64,000 nucleotides of DNA from Hymenobacter mellowenesis (GTDB taxonomy: Bacteria; Bacteroidota; Bacteroidia; Cytophagales; Hymenobacteraceae). Positions within the stretch are counted from its first letter, which is position 1. Each line of letters opens with the position of its first letter. The stretch is from assembly GCF_030581005.1 (NCBI RefSeq), contig NZ_JAUQSX010000009.1, positions 1-64,000 on the forward strand, written 5' to 3'. Below, in pieces: positions 25,270 through 32,166 of this stretch. The notes below the pieces were generated by a model that did no database searches, was not told where the DNA came from, and was given only the letters and a program-made list of their open reading frames with translations. The translations under genes and the position numbers were made by a program.

Positions 25270-25425
25270 TTACTGGTGGGCAACCGGCGTAGCGGTGCTG
25301 GCCATGATGGGCGAGGACACGCGGTTGGCTTCCTTGGTGCTGCTGTAGGCGGGGCACTTCTGGCGGTTGCAGGCGCCCAGGGAGAGGGCCGCGAAGCCGG
25401 CGGCGAGCAATACGAACTTTTTCAT
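25270..25425 (-). CDS. Small lipoprotein (51 aa)
   Basis: A short lipoprotein reads MKKFVLLAAGFAALSLGACN, with a clean lipobox, then a 32-residue polar tail (NRQKCPAYSSTKE). The second Cys lies 5 residues after the lipidated one. Short lipoproteins with a CPAY-type segment are common in this phylum but have no known role. ATG at 25425 gives the signal peptide exactly and a promoter element lies upstream. It is convergent with the NHL lipoprotein. Confidence 0.75.
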   Translation of the reverse strand: MKKFVLLAAGFAALSLGACNRQKCPAYSSTKEANRVSSPIMASTATPVAHQ

Positions 25426-25466
25426 AATTATATAAAAAACGGGTGAGGGGTTGCGGGGTTGGGCTT

Positions 25467-25474
25467 CAAAGATA
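25467..25474 (-). promoter_or_regulatory. TAnnTTTG promoter element for the 51-aa lipoprotein
   Basis: The minus strand reads TATCTTTG, 41 bases before the ATG at 25425, giving a leader of roughly 35 bases. Supports this short gene as real. Confidence 0.55.
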
Positions 25475-25522
25475 AGCAAAGAGCCTAATATTTTGGCACA
25501 ACCCGCCAACGCCGAAATTGAA

Positions 25523-26920
25523 TTATTCGTACCCAAGAATCTTCATCATGCTGCCGGCTTCCTGCTGGGGCGCAAACACGGTATCGGTGAGGGTGCCGTC
25601 GGCGGCGCGGTCCAGAATGACGTGCTGCGGGGCGGGAATGAGGCAGTGCTTGATGCCGCCGTAGCCGCTCAGGCTCTCCTGGTAGGCGCCGGTGTGGAAG
25701 AAGCCCACGTAGAGCGGCTGCGCATCGGTGGGCTTGCGCTCGGGCAAGAACACCTGATAGATGTGCTTCTCGGCGTTGTAGTAGTCCTGCGAGTCGCAGG
25801 TGAGGCCGCCGAGCTGCAGGCGCTTGTAGCTTTTTTGCCAACCGTTGACGGCCAGCAGAATAAAGCGCTGGTTGAGGGCCCAGGTGTCGGGCAGATTGGT
25901 GATAAACGAGCCGTCAATCATGTACCAGAGCTCCTTGTCGTTCTGCAGCTTCTCGTCGAGAATGCTGTAGATGATGGCGCCGCTTTCGCCCACCGTGAAG
26001 ATGCCGAACTCGGTGAAAATGTTGGGCTCGGGCACGCCTTCCTCTTTGCAGATGCGCTGGATGGTGCGCAGAATTTCCGACACCATGTAAGGGTAGTCGT
26101 ACTCGGGCTGGATGCTGGTTTGGATGGGGAAGCCGCCGCCGATGTCGATGGTGGTGAGGGTGGGGCACACCTTGCGCAGCTCGCAGTACTTGTGCACGAA
26201 GCGGCTCAGCTCCGACCAGTAATAGGACGTGTCCTTGATGCCGGTGTTGATGAAGTAGTGCAGCATGGTGAGCGTGAAGCGCGGGTCGTCCTTGATGCGC
26301 TGCTCGTAGAGCGGAATCACGTCGGCGTAGCGCACGCCCAGCCGCGAGGTGTAGAACTGGAAGCGCGGCTCCTCATCGGAGGCCAGGCGCATGCCCATGT
26401 TCACGTTTTCGCGCACGTGGTCGTGGTAGTACTCGATTTCGTTGGGCGAATCGATGATGGGCATGCAGTTCACAAACCCGTCGTTAATCAGGTCGGCAAT
26501 TTCCTTCTTGTAGGCCTCGGGCTTGAAGCCGTTGCAGATGATGTGCTTCTGCTTGTCGACCTTGCCCTGGGCGTGCAGGTTACGGATAATGCTGATGTCG
26601 AACCACGACGAGGTTTCGAGGTGGATGTCGTTTTTCAGCGCCTCCTCCAGCACGAAGCGGAAGTGCGACGACTTGGTGCAGTAGGCATAGGAATACGAGC
26701 CGGTGTAGCCGGTTTTTTCGATGCCTTCGGCAAACCATTTCTTGGCCCGCTGAATCTGGGAACTGATTTTGGGCAGGTAGGTGAGGCGCAACGGGGTGCC
26801 GTACTTCTCGACGAGCCCCATAAGGTCGATGCCGTGGAATTGCAGCTCGTGGTCCTGCACGGTAAAATCGGCCGTGGGGAAGTCGAAAGTTTGGGAAATG
26901 AGGTCGTGGTACGTATCCAT
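25523..26920 (-). CDS. speA: Arginine decarboxylase (PLP, fold III)
   Basis: This 465-residue enzyme makes agmatine and CO2 from arginine, the first step of a polyamine route. Recognisable parts are YSYAYCTKSSHFRFVLEEAL (the PLP-lysine barrel region), HLETSSWFDISIIR, TIDIGGGFPIQTS (phosphate loop), FGIFTVGESGAIIYSI and the C-terminal GLTCDSQDYY, where C and D complete the active site across the dimer. It is shorter than E. coli SpeA (about 630-660 residues), as is usual for Bacteroidota. ATG at 26920 (MDTYHDLISQ) fits the family. It diverges from an arginase gene. Confidence 0.85.
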   Translation of the reverse strand: MDTYHDLISQTFDFPTADFTVQDHELQFHGIDLMGLVEKYGTPLRLTYLPKISSQIQRAKKWFAEGIEKTGYTGSYSYAYCTKSSHFRFVLEEALKNDIHLETSSWFDISIIRNLHAQGKVDKQKHIICNGFKPEAYKKEIADLINDGFVNCMPIIDSPNEIEYYHDHVRENVNMGMRLASDEEPRFQFYTSRLGVRYADVIPLYEQRIKDDPRFTLTMLHYFINTGIKDTSYYWSELSRFVHKYCELRKVCPTLTTIDIGGGFPIQTSIQPEYDYPYMVSEILRTIQRICKEEGVPEPNIFTEFGIFTVGESGAIIYSILDEKLQNDKELWYMIDGSFITNLPDTWALNQRFILLAVNGWQKSYKRLQLGGLTCDSQDYYNAEKHIYQVFLPERKPTDAQPLYVGFFHTGAYQESLSGYGGIKHCLIPAPQHVILDRAADGTLTDTVFAPQQEAGSMMKILGYE

Positions 26921-26968
26921 TCGGGTTTTGAAAACGGCGAAAAAGCCCGACCTTTGCGGCGGGTGGTA

Positions 26969-26976
26969 CAAAAGTA
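26969..26976 (-). promoter_or_regulatory. TAnnTTTG promoter element for speA
   Basis: The minus strand reads TACTTTTG, 48 bases before the speA ATG, predicting a leader of about 40 bases. Confidence 0.55.
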
Positions 26977-27108
26977 CCGCCGGGGTCGGGTTAACGGCCG
27001 GGAACCGTTTGTTGTTCTTGCGTTAGCACGCCCCGCATCGTGACGATGGAATATTAGCGACTTGGCTACGGCAGATTCTTCTGCCGCAAGGCAGCGCTCG
27101 AAGCGTTT

Positions 27109-27200
27109 TCATTTAACAATTATCATTTAACATTTAACAGTCGTTCAAGCTGCGCCTTTGGGCCCGTTTAATGGCTGTTAAATGATAATTGTTAAATGAA
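27109..27200. repeat. AT-rich long inverted repeat
   Basis: The left arm (27109-27140, TTCATTTAACAATTATCATT then an extra AACATTT unit and AACAG) pairs with the right arm (27175-27200). The loop is 34 bases. A decayed copy with the same wording lies at 4475-4549. It ends about 50 bases before the arginase start. Confidence 0.75.
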
Positions 27201-27250
27201 ACCCCTTGGAACGATGCCGCCATCCTGCTATCCCCAAATCCCACCCTCCG

Positions 27251-28225
27251 ATGAAACGCATCAAATTACTGGAAGTCCGCTCCGAGCTCGGGGCCGGCAC
27301 CCGCGGCTCCAGCATGGGCATCGACGCCCTGCGCGTGGCCTGCCTGAATAAAGGCTCCGATTATTTCCGCCGGTTCAATTCCGTGGTGCTGCCCGACTTG
27401 AACCACGTGCTGTTCGAGAAAAACCACTTCCCCTTCGCCAAGCACATCGACAGCATCTACACCGTGCAAAAGGGCATTGCCAACGCCGTGGAGCAGACGC
27501 TGCGCTTCGGCGAGTTCCCGCTGGTGCTGGCCGGCGACCACAGCTCGGCCAACGCCACCATTGCCGGCATCAAGGCCGCCTACCCGGCCAAAACGCTGGG
27601 CGTCATCTGGATTGATGCCCACGCCGACATCCACTCGCCCTACACCACGCCCAGCGGCAACGTGCACGGCATGCCCCTGGCCGCCTCGCTCGGCGTCGAC
27701 AACCTCAAGCACCAGCGCAATATCCCCGACGCCGAAACCATCTTTTTCTGGCGCCGCCTCCAGAACCTGGGCGAGCCCGGCCCCAAACTCAAGCCCGAGC
27801 ACCTGGTGTACGTGGTGGTGCGCGACACCGAGGCGGAGGAAGATGCCCTCATCGAAGAGCTGGGCATCAAGTGGATACGGCTGCCCGAAATCAAGGCCAA
27901 GGGCTCGCGCCGTCTCACCCGCGAGATTTACGAGCACCTGCGCTTCTGCGACCTGGTCTACATTTCCTTCGATGTCGACAGCCTCGATTCGAGCTTCAGC
28001 ATCGGCACGGGCACGCCCGTGGAGGACGGCCTCTACCTCTCCGAAGCCGAAAACCTGTGCCAGGATTTACTGGAAAACGAGCGGGTTGTGTGCTTCGAGA
28101 TGGTCGAAATAAACCCCACGCTGGACAACGGCAACACAATGGCCAAGAATGCTTTCAACATCCTGGAAAAGGCCACCGATGCCATCGAAAAACGGCTGCG
28201 GCTGGAAGAGGTGGTAAGCCGGTAG
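27251..28225 (+). CDS. Arginase/ureohydrolase family protein
   Basis: This 324-residue ureohydrolase has the binuclear manganese motifs: LAGDHSSANATI, IDAHADIHSPYTT and ISFDVDSLDSSFSIGTGTPV, and a late EMVEINP. The third motif has DS where arginases usually have DP. The whole reads closer to arginase (arginine to ornithine and urea) than agmatinase. Beside a divergent arginine decarboxylase it would give two competing fates of arginine, or, if it were an agmatinase, one pathway. The ATG at 27251 begins MKRIKLLEVRSELGAGTRG. A remnant of this gene's 3' end lies at 29593-29667. Confidence 0.85.
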   Translation: MKRIKLLEVRSELGAGTRGSSMGIDALRVACLNKGSDYFRRFNSVVLPDLNHVLFEKNHFPFAKHIDSIYTVQKGIANAVEQTLRFGEFPLVLAGDHSSANATIAGIKAAYPAKTLGVIWIDAHADIHSPYTTPSGNVHGMPLAASLGVDNLKHQRNIPDAETIFFWRRLQNLGEPGPKLKPEHLVYVVVRDTEAEEDALIEELGIKWIRLPEIKAKGSRRLTREIYEHLRFCDLVYISFDVDSLDSSFSIGTGTPVEDGLYLSEAENLCQDLLENERVVCFEMVEINPTLDNGNTMAKNAFNILEKATDAIEKRLRLEEVVSR

Positions 28226-28249
28226 GGCGCCCTAACCCCCAGTCCGTTG

Positions 28250-28298
28250 CCTAAGCCGCTGCAGAAACAGCAAGCCCCGCCAGCTACTAACGGGACTG
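28250..28298 (+). terminator. Decayed terminator module after the arginase gene
   Basis: The sequence GCCGCTGCAGAAACAGCAAG then CCCCGCCA matches the module at 29769-29796 almost exactly, but the second half of the hairpin (ACTAACGGGACTG) is degenerate and lacks a T run. It is probably a weak or dead terminator. Confidence 0.5.
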
Positions 28299-28400
28299 TT
28301 CGTTGCTCCGGTTTCGGCGCGGTATATGGCTGGCGGAAACGGGACGGGCACAAGCCCCAATGCGGCCAATCCATTACGGCTGCACGAAATCCCCGGCCGC

Positions 28401-28408
28401 TAGCTTTG
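28401..28408 (+). promoter_or_regulatory. TAnnTTTG promoter element for the acyltransferase
   Basis: TAGCTTTG, then CCGCC, then the ATG at 28414. Five bases of spacing predict a leaderless or nearly leaderless mRNA. Confidence 0.65.
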
Positions 28409-28413
28409 CCGCC

Positions 28414-29577
28414 ATGTCGGCTCCATCCTTCTACCGCCGTCCCGGCAGCCCGGTGTACTTTCCCAACCTCAACGGGCTGCGCTTTGTGGCAGCCTTGCTG
28501 GTCATTGTCAACCACGTGGAGCAGCAGCGGTTGTTCCATGGGCGGCCCTCGTGGAGCGCGGTGCCGGTGGTGCAGCGCATCGGCGACGAGGGGGTGACGC
28601 TGTTTTTCGTGCTCAGCGGGTTTCTCATTACCTATCTATTGTTGCTGGAGCAGGAGCAATTTGGCCAGATTGCAGTGGGCCGGTTCTACCGGCGGCGGGC
28701 GCTGCGCATCTGGCCGCTGTACTATGCGGTGGTGGGGCTGGCCCTGCTGGTGCTGCCCCATTGGGAATACCTGCGCACCGACGGCTTCAGCGCCGACATC
28801 GCGCAGCTACCCGGCCAGGCCTTGTTGCACGCCCTGCTGCTGCCCAACGTGGCGCTTGTGCTTTTCGGCGGCATCCCGTTCCTGTCGCAGGCCTGGTCTA
28901 TTGGCACCGAGGAGCAGTTTTATTTGCTGTGGCCGTGGGTGCTGCGGCGGGCGGGCGGGCACGTGCTGCCGGTGGTGCTGGGTGTATTCCTGCTGTTGCT
29001 GGGGTTGCAGCGGGGCATCGTTGTTGCGTTTCAAGCGGCCCAGCCCACGCCGGCGCCCTGGCTGAATTTTACCTTCAATTTCCTATACTATTTTCGGCTC
29101 GATTGCTTGGTGCTGGGGGCGGTGCCGGCCGTGCTGCTGTTTCAGCGGCGCACCGTCGTGCTGCGCGGGCTGATGGCGCCGGCCACGCAGTGGCTGACGC
29201 TGGCGGCCATAATCGGCCTGTTGGCCTGGGGCCAGCGGTTTCCGTTGCATGAAGAGGTGTACGCCAGCTTGTTCGCGGTGCTGATTCTGAACTTGGCCGC
29301 CGCCGAAAAACCAGTTATCAGCCTGGAAGCGGGCTGGCTGAATTACTTGGGCAAGCTGTCATACGGGCTTTACATGTTGCACTACCTAGCGGCAGCGCTG
29401 GTGCTGCGGCAGCTGGGGCCGTGGCTCGACGCGCAGGCGGCCGCGCCGCGCTGGCTGCTCACGCTGCTGGCCACGCTGGTGCTGTCGGTAGGGCTGGCTA
29501 TGGCTTCGTACTATGGGTTGGAACGGCCCTTTCTGCGCCGCAAGGCCCAGCTGGAGCGGGTGCGGGCTGCGGGCTGA
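28414..29577 (+). CDS. Acyltransferase family 3 (OafA-like) membrane protein
   Basis: This 387-residue protein with about ten helices belongs to the acyltransferase 3 family. It shows FPNLNGLRFVAALLVIVNHV (with the family His), TLFFVLSGFLITYLL, RFYRRRALRIWPLYY and WSIGTEEQFYLLWP (the second conserved motif). Such enzymes move acyl groups from cytosolic donors to extracytoplasmic sugars of LPS, capsule or peptidoglycan. It is a single gene with its own promoter. The stretches on either side carry copies of the arginase 3' end and terminator, suggesting the gene arrived through a duplication or insertion event. Confidence 0.9.
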   Translation: MSAPSFYRRPGSPVYFPNLNGLRFVAALLVIVNHVEQQRLFHGRPSWSAVPVVQRIGDEGVTLFFVLSGFLITYLLLLEQEQFGQIAVGRFYRRRALRIWPLYYAVVGLALLVLPHWEYLRTDGFSADIAQLPGQALLHALLLPNVALVLFGGIPFLSQAWSIGTEEQFYLLWPWVLRRAGGHVLPVVLGVFLLLLGLQRGIVVAFQAAQPTPAPWLNFTFNFLYYFRLDCLVLGAVPAVLLFQRRTVVLRGLMAPATQWLTLAAIIGLLAWGQRFPLHEEVYASLFAVLILNLAAAEKPVISLEAGWLNYLGKLSYGLYMLHYLAAALVLRQLGPWLDAQAAAPRWLLTLLATLVLSVGLAMASYYGLERPFLRRKAQLERVRAAG

Positions 29578-29592
29578 CGGCGTCCCCGGGCC

Positions 29593-29667
29593 CTCAGCAT
29601 CCCGGAAAAAGCCACCGATGCCATTGCACGCCAACTATGGCCGACGGAGATGGGGTGGAGCCAGTAG
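29593..29667 (+). pseudogene. Remnant of an arginase 3' end
   Basis: Read in frame, these bases give LSIPEKATDAIARQL...GWSQ-stop, which aligns with the arginase C-terminus FNILEKATDAIEKRL...VVSR-stop at 28154-28225 and ends at the same stop with one codon gap. Over the core (ATCCCGGAAAAAGCCACCGA) nearly all bases match. The terminator module downstream also matches. It has no upstream coding sequence, so it is a fragment left by duplication. Confidence 0.7.
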
Positions 29668-29784
29668 GCCCGCGCCTGGGAAGCGGTTGGCGCGGTTCGC
29701 GAACCGGTTGGCGCGGCTTTTAGCGCAGGGTTTGGGTTGCAGCCACCCCGTCCAAGCCGTAAGCCCCCGCCGCTGCAGAAACAG

Positions 29785-29817
29785 AAAGCCCCGCCAATAG
29801 CTGGCGGGGCTTTTTTG
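29785..29817 (+). terminator. Intrinsic terminator
   Basis: A 12-bp perfect stem (AAAGCCCCGCCA with TGGCGGGGCTTT), 5-base loop and T run. It is the intact copy of the decayed module found at 28250-28298. Confidence 0.85.
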
Positions 29818-29909
29818 GTGGGTGGTTTCGTTAGGCAAACTACCTTGTGAAGAGTTAACAGACCAATAAATTCCACCTTTTTACTGAGCGCCATATCCCG
29901 CTCACCACG

Positions 29910-30338
29910 ATGGTCAAGTTCTTGATAAAAACAGGGGCACCTCTGGCCTTGCTGCTGTTTTTCGTTCTGCCAGGAGTCGCTCAGACCTTGTTTTTTGACC
30001 GGCTGCCTACCACCACGTGGCTCGTGGCGGCCAGCGAATACGGCGCCTTGCCGCTGGGGCAGCGCTTAGCCTTGCAGGTGGCGAAAGACACAACCGGCAC
30101 GCGGACCCCGGCAACCGTCCAATGGCTCTTTCGCGAACGGCTAGTCGTGCGCCGCTACGATGGGGCGAGCGGCCGCATGGTCACGGTGGGCTCGTATGTT
30201 TACCCGACCGACCGGGCCCACGCGAGTCTGCGCATTTTTTTCGATGAAAGGGCCCCGCTCAGCTACCGCGTTGGCATCACTTCTACCGGGGGCACAGCGG
30301 TGCTGTTACGTCAGCGTGCCCGTCGAAGCGCCGGCTGA
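29910..30338 (+). CDS. Small secreted protein of unknown function
   Basis: This 142-residue protein has a signal peptide (KTGAPLALLLFFVLPGVAQT) and a mature part with TTTWLVAASEYGALPLG, VQWLFRERLVVRRY, YVYPTDRAHASLRIFF and SYRVGITSTGG, suggesting alternating strands. No family is recognised and no partner gene is evident. The stop is followed by the divergently oriented end of a very small membrane protein gene. Confidence 0.7.
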   Translation: MVKFLIKTGAPLALLLFFVLPGVAQTLFFDRLPTTTWLVAASEYGALPLGQRLALQVAKDTTGTRTPATVQWLFRERLVVRRYDGASGRMVTVGSYVYPTDRAHASLRIFFDERAPLSYRVGITSTGGTAVLLRQRARRSAG

Positions 30339-30395
30339 AAGCCACCTCCTACAGGGTAATCTTCGTTTACCTTGCCACCGGTTCGGTGAAATCAT

Positions 30396-30551
30396 TTACG
30401 TCCCGCTGCTGAGCCAGTCGGCCAGCCAGCAGCCGCCCGCCACGATGGCCACGCCCACCGCGACCACCACGCACGTCACCACGCCGATGGCCACTACCCA
30501 CACCACGCCCGGCACCTTCTCCATCCCGTCACCAGTTTCAAAAAAACGCAT
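30396..30551 (-). CDS. Small single-pass membrane protein (51 aa)
   Basis: The minus strand encodes 51 residues: MRFFETGDGMEKVPG, then a continuous hydrophobic helix (VVWVVAIGVVTCVVVAVGVA and on to AGGCW), then LADWLSSGT. Third-position GC is high, as in neighbouring genes. An exact promoter element, TAGCTTTG, lies 4 bases before the ATG. Its size and form fit a tail- or inner-membrane microprotein, and a short Cys-containing C-terminal segment follows the helix. No family is recognised. Confidence 0.65.
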   Translation of the reverse strand: MRFFETGDGMEKVPGVVWVVAIGVVTCVVVAVGVAIVAGGCWLADWLSSGT

Positions 30552-30555
30552 GAAG

Positions 30556-30563
30556 CAAAGCTA
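30556..30563 (-). promoter_or_regulatory. TAnnTTTG promoter element for the 51-aa membrane protein
   Basis: The minus strand reads TAGCTTTG, then CTTC, then ATG. The same 4-base spacing is seen at purB. Confidence 0.6.
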
Positions 30564-30647
30564 GCACACCCCGCCGCCTGGCAAGGGTGGGCAGAAGATT
30601 TCGACCCTTTGGCTGAACCGGCTTTGCAGGTTTTACCAAAATAAGCG

Positions 30648-31340
30648 CTACTCAGATAGTGTGCGTTTTAGGCCCTCCCATGGACTGAACACCAGTCCCG
30701 GCCTCACGGTCAGGGTCCGTCGGGCACGGGCTGAATAGTCATACTCCCGGCCCGTCCGTTCGGGTCGAAAAAGATTGAGCAGGTCAGGGCCCGGCTGCAC
30801 CGTGCGGTGGCGGGTGCCCTCTTGGAGCCATAGACCCGAGACAGGGGCAACCGGCGGCACCGGCACCGCCTGCCACCACCTGCGGTCGCTGCTGTTGGTT
30901 AAGGTCATGAATAAGCGCTGCGTCCCGTGCGGAGGCACTGGGTAAAGGAGCACGCCGGCGGGCAGGTTGACCACTTGCGCCTGGCGGCGCGTATCGCCAT
31001 CCAAATAGGCGTTCACAAAGCCGCCGGCCGTAAACACGCGGTACCAGTGGTTGCGGTGCCACGCTATTCGGTCCAAGGGCGACGTTAATGGACCGCGGGG
31101 CTCGGCGTCGACGGTATCGCTAACTAAGTGTTCCTGCGTGAAAGCGACCTGCTCCTCCTCGGAGAGCCGCACGGAGTCCAGCGCAAAGCGCACCTGCACC
31201 CGCACCGTATCCGCCGTGTGGTTGGCCACGACCCATTCCAACTTGTCCCACCCGCTATCGGAGGGCGTACAACCAGGCAAGACCACGAGGCCGGCTAAGA
31301 CGAAGAAGATGCCCGCTTGCACCAGCCATTGATTTTTCAT
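30648..31340 (-). CDS. Lipoprotein of unknown function
   Basis: This 230-residue lipoprotein starts at ATG 31340 (MKNQWLVQAGIFF) with lipobox VVLPGC followed by TPSDSGWD. The mature part reads EWVVANHTADTVRVQVRFAL and later RIAWHRNHWYRVFTAGGFV, VNLPAGVLLYPVPPHGTQRL, implying a beta-rich fold. A longer in-frame start upstream lacks a signal peptide. No family is recognised. The 427 bases upstream hold no clear promoter match. Confidence 0.75.
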   Translation of the reverse strand: MKNQWLVQAGIFFVLAGLVVLPGCTPSDSGWDKLEWVVANHTADTVRVQVRFALDSVRLSEEEQVAFTQEHLVSDTVDAEPRGPLTSPLDRIAWHRNHWYRVFTAGGFVNAYLDGDTRRQAQVVNLPAGVLLYPVPPHGTQRLFMTLTNSSDRRWWQAVPVPPVAPVSGLWLQEGTRHRTVQPGPDLLNLFRPERTGREYDYSARARRTLTVRPGLVFSPWEGLKRTLSE

Positions 31341-31767
31341 GTTATCGCTGTTGGATGAAGAGGCGAAGCGTCGTCGCCCTCTCCGGCCGATGCCACCCGA
31401 CGCACTACCATGCAAGCATCCCTGACCAATACTTTGGGCGATAATTCCTTGATACCTAGCTACGCTCAAAGTAACCCTCCTTTCAGCAAACCCTTAATCT
31501 AAAGTGTTAACCAAACTCACAAGGGCAGAAACGGACCTTAACAGATGAGGCCGAGTTTGAGAAACTCGTCTACTTATCAAAGTTTAAGAAACGGTATTCG
31601 AGCATGAGTTTCGTGAACTTCATTTGGAAACAACAGAAAGCCCCGCCAGACACTGACGGGGCTTTCTGTTGCTGCCGGCTTCGGTAGGTTATTCGGTCGG
31701 CGGGGCCGGGAGGCAGTGGGCCGCTTTTCAGCAGCGCCAGGTTGGCTTGGGGGCAAGCGTCGCCGGC
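31341..31767. other. Intergenic region, AT-rich, with possible gene remnant and terminator
   Basis: This 427-base gap is AT-richer than its surroundings. From 31511 to 31687 one plus frame stays open and reads like protein (TDEAEFEKLVYLSKFKKRYS) without an upstream start, so it may be the tail of a lost gene. A short palindrome (CGAGTTTGAGAAACTCG, 31551-31567) lies inside. A terminator lies at 31632-31670. Confidence 0.45.
31632..31670. terminator. Intrinsic terminator, 14-bp perfect stem
   Basis: AACAGAAAGCCCCG (31632-31645) pairs with CGGGGCTTTCTGTT (31657-31670). It shares the AAAGCCCCG core with other terminators in the window and would end the minus-strand small gene at 31768. Confidence 0.8.
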
Positions 31768-32028
31768 TTACCGTACGGAGCCCGGCCGGGCCGGCGGGCG
31801 GCGCATGGCTTCTTCCACCTCACGCCGATGGGCGGCCCGCTGCTCGGCGGGCGTGAGGGGCTTCTTGATGGGGCGTTTACCGGAGAGCTGGGCTTTGCGG
31901 TCGCGCTCGGCGTGGCCGCGCATCATGCCGGAGAGCACCTGGCCCTGGGCCACCGCGGCGGGGTCGACCTGCGCCTGAGCCCTTGGGATGCTCAGGGCCA
32001 ACAAGCTGAGAACAAGCAGAACTTTCAT
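31768..32028 (-). CDS. Small basic secreted protein
   Basis: This 86-residue protein has a signal peptide (MKVLLVLSLLALSIPRAQAQ) and a short, highly charged mature part rich in Arg, Lys and Glu (RGHAERDRKAQLSGKRPIKK, TPAEQRAAHRREVEEAMRR), probably helical. No family is recognised. It is divergent from argS and ends at the terminator at 31632-31670. Confidence 0.65.
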   Translation of the reverse strand: MKVLLVLSLLALSIPRAQAQVDPAAVAQGQVLSGMMRGHAERDRKAQLSGKRPIKKPLTPAEQRAAHRREVEEAMRRPPARPGSVR

Positions 32029-32154
32029 GGCAGGGCCGGCTGACCGGATGAGTGCGCCGGGCAGCTGGTTGGTAACTGTACGTAATTGGTGTGACGATGG
32101 TACGCCGCTGGGCAGTAGCGCGAACTTTAGCTTCGTGCTACCTGCAACGGCCCG

Positions 32155-32162
32155 TACCTTTG
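32155..32162 (+). promoter_or_regulatory. TAnnTTTG promoter element for argS
   Basis: TACCTTTG, then CCCC, then the GTG start at 32167. The 4-base spacing predicts a leaderless or nearly leaderless mRNA starting with GUG. Confidence 0.65.
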
Positions 32163-32166
32163 CCCC

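Larger units (their letters stand above)
26921..27250. other. Divergent speA/arginase intergenic region
   Basis: This 330-base gap carries the speA promoter element at 26969-26976 and a long AT-rich inverted repeat at 27109-27200. No exact TAnnTTTG element is seen for the arginase gene. No short gene is supported here. Confidence 0.6.
29578..29909. other. Intergenic region with arginase remnant, direct repeat and terminator
   Basis: This 332-base gap holds an arginase 3' end remnant (29593-29667), a short direct repeat of GGTTGGCGCGG (units near 29685 and 29706, with an AACCGGTTGGCG core), and a strong terminator at 29785-29817. The last 90 bases before 29910 look like an ordinary upstream region. 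No intact gene is supported. Confidence 0.65.

Noticed and set aside
30160..30564. A plus-strand frame overlapping the small secreted and microprotein genes
   Set aside because: It runs in another frame through the secreted protein and then antisense to the 51-aa gene, ending in Thr/Pro-rich low complexity.
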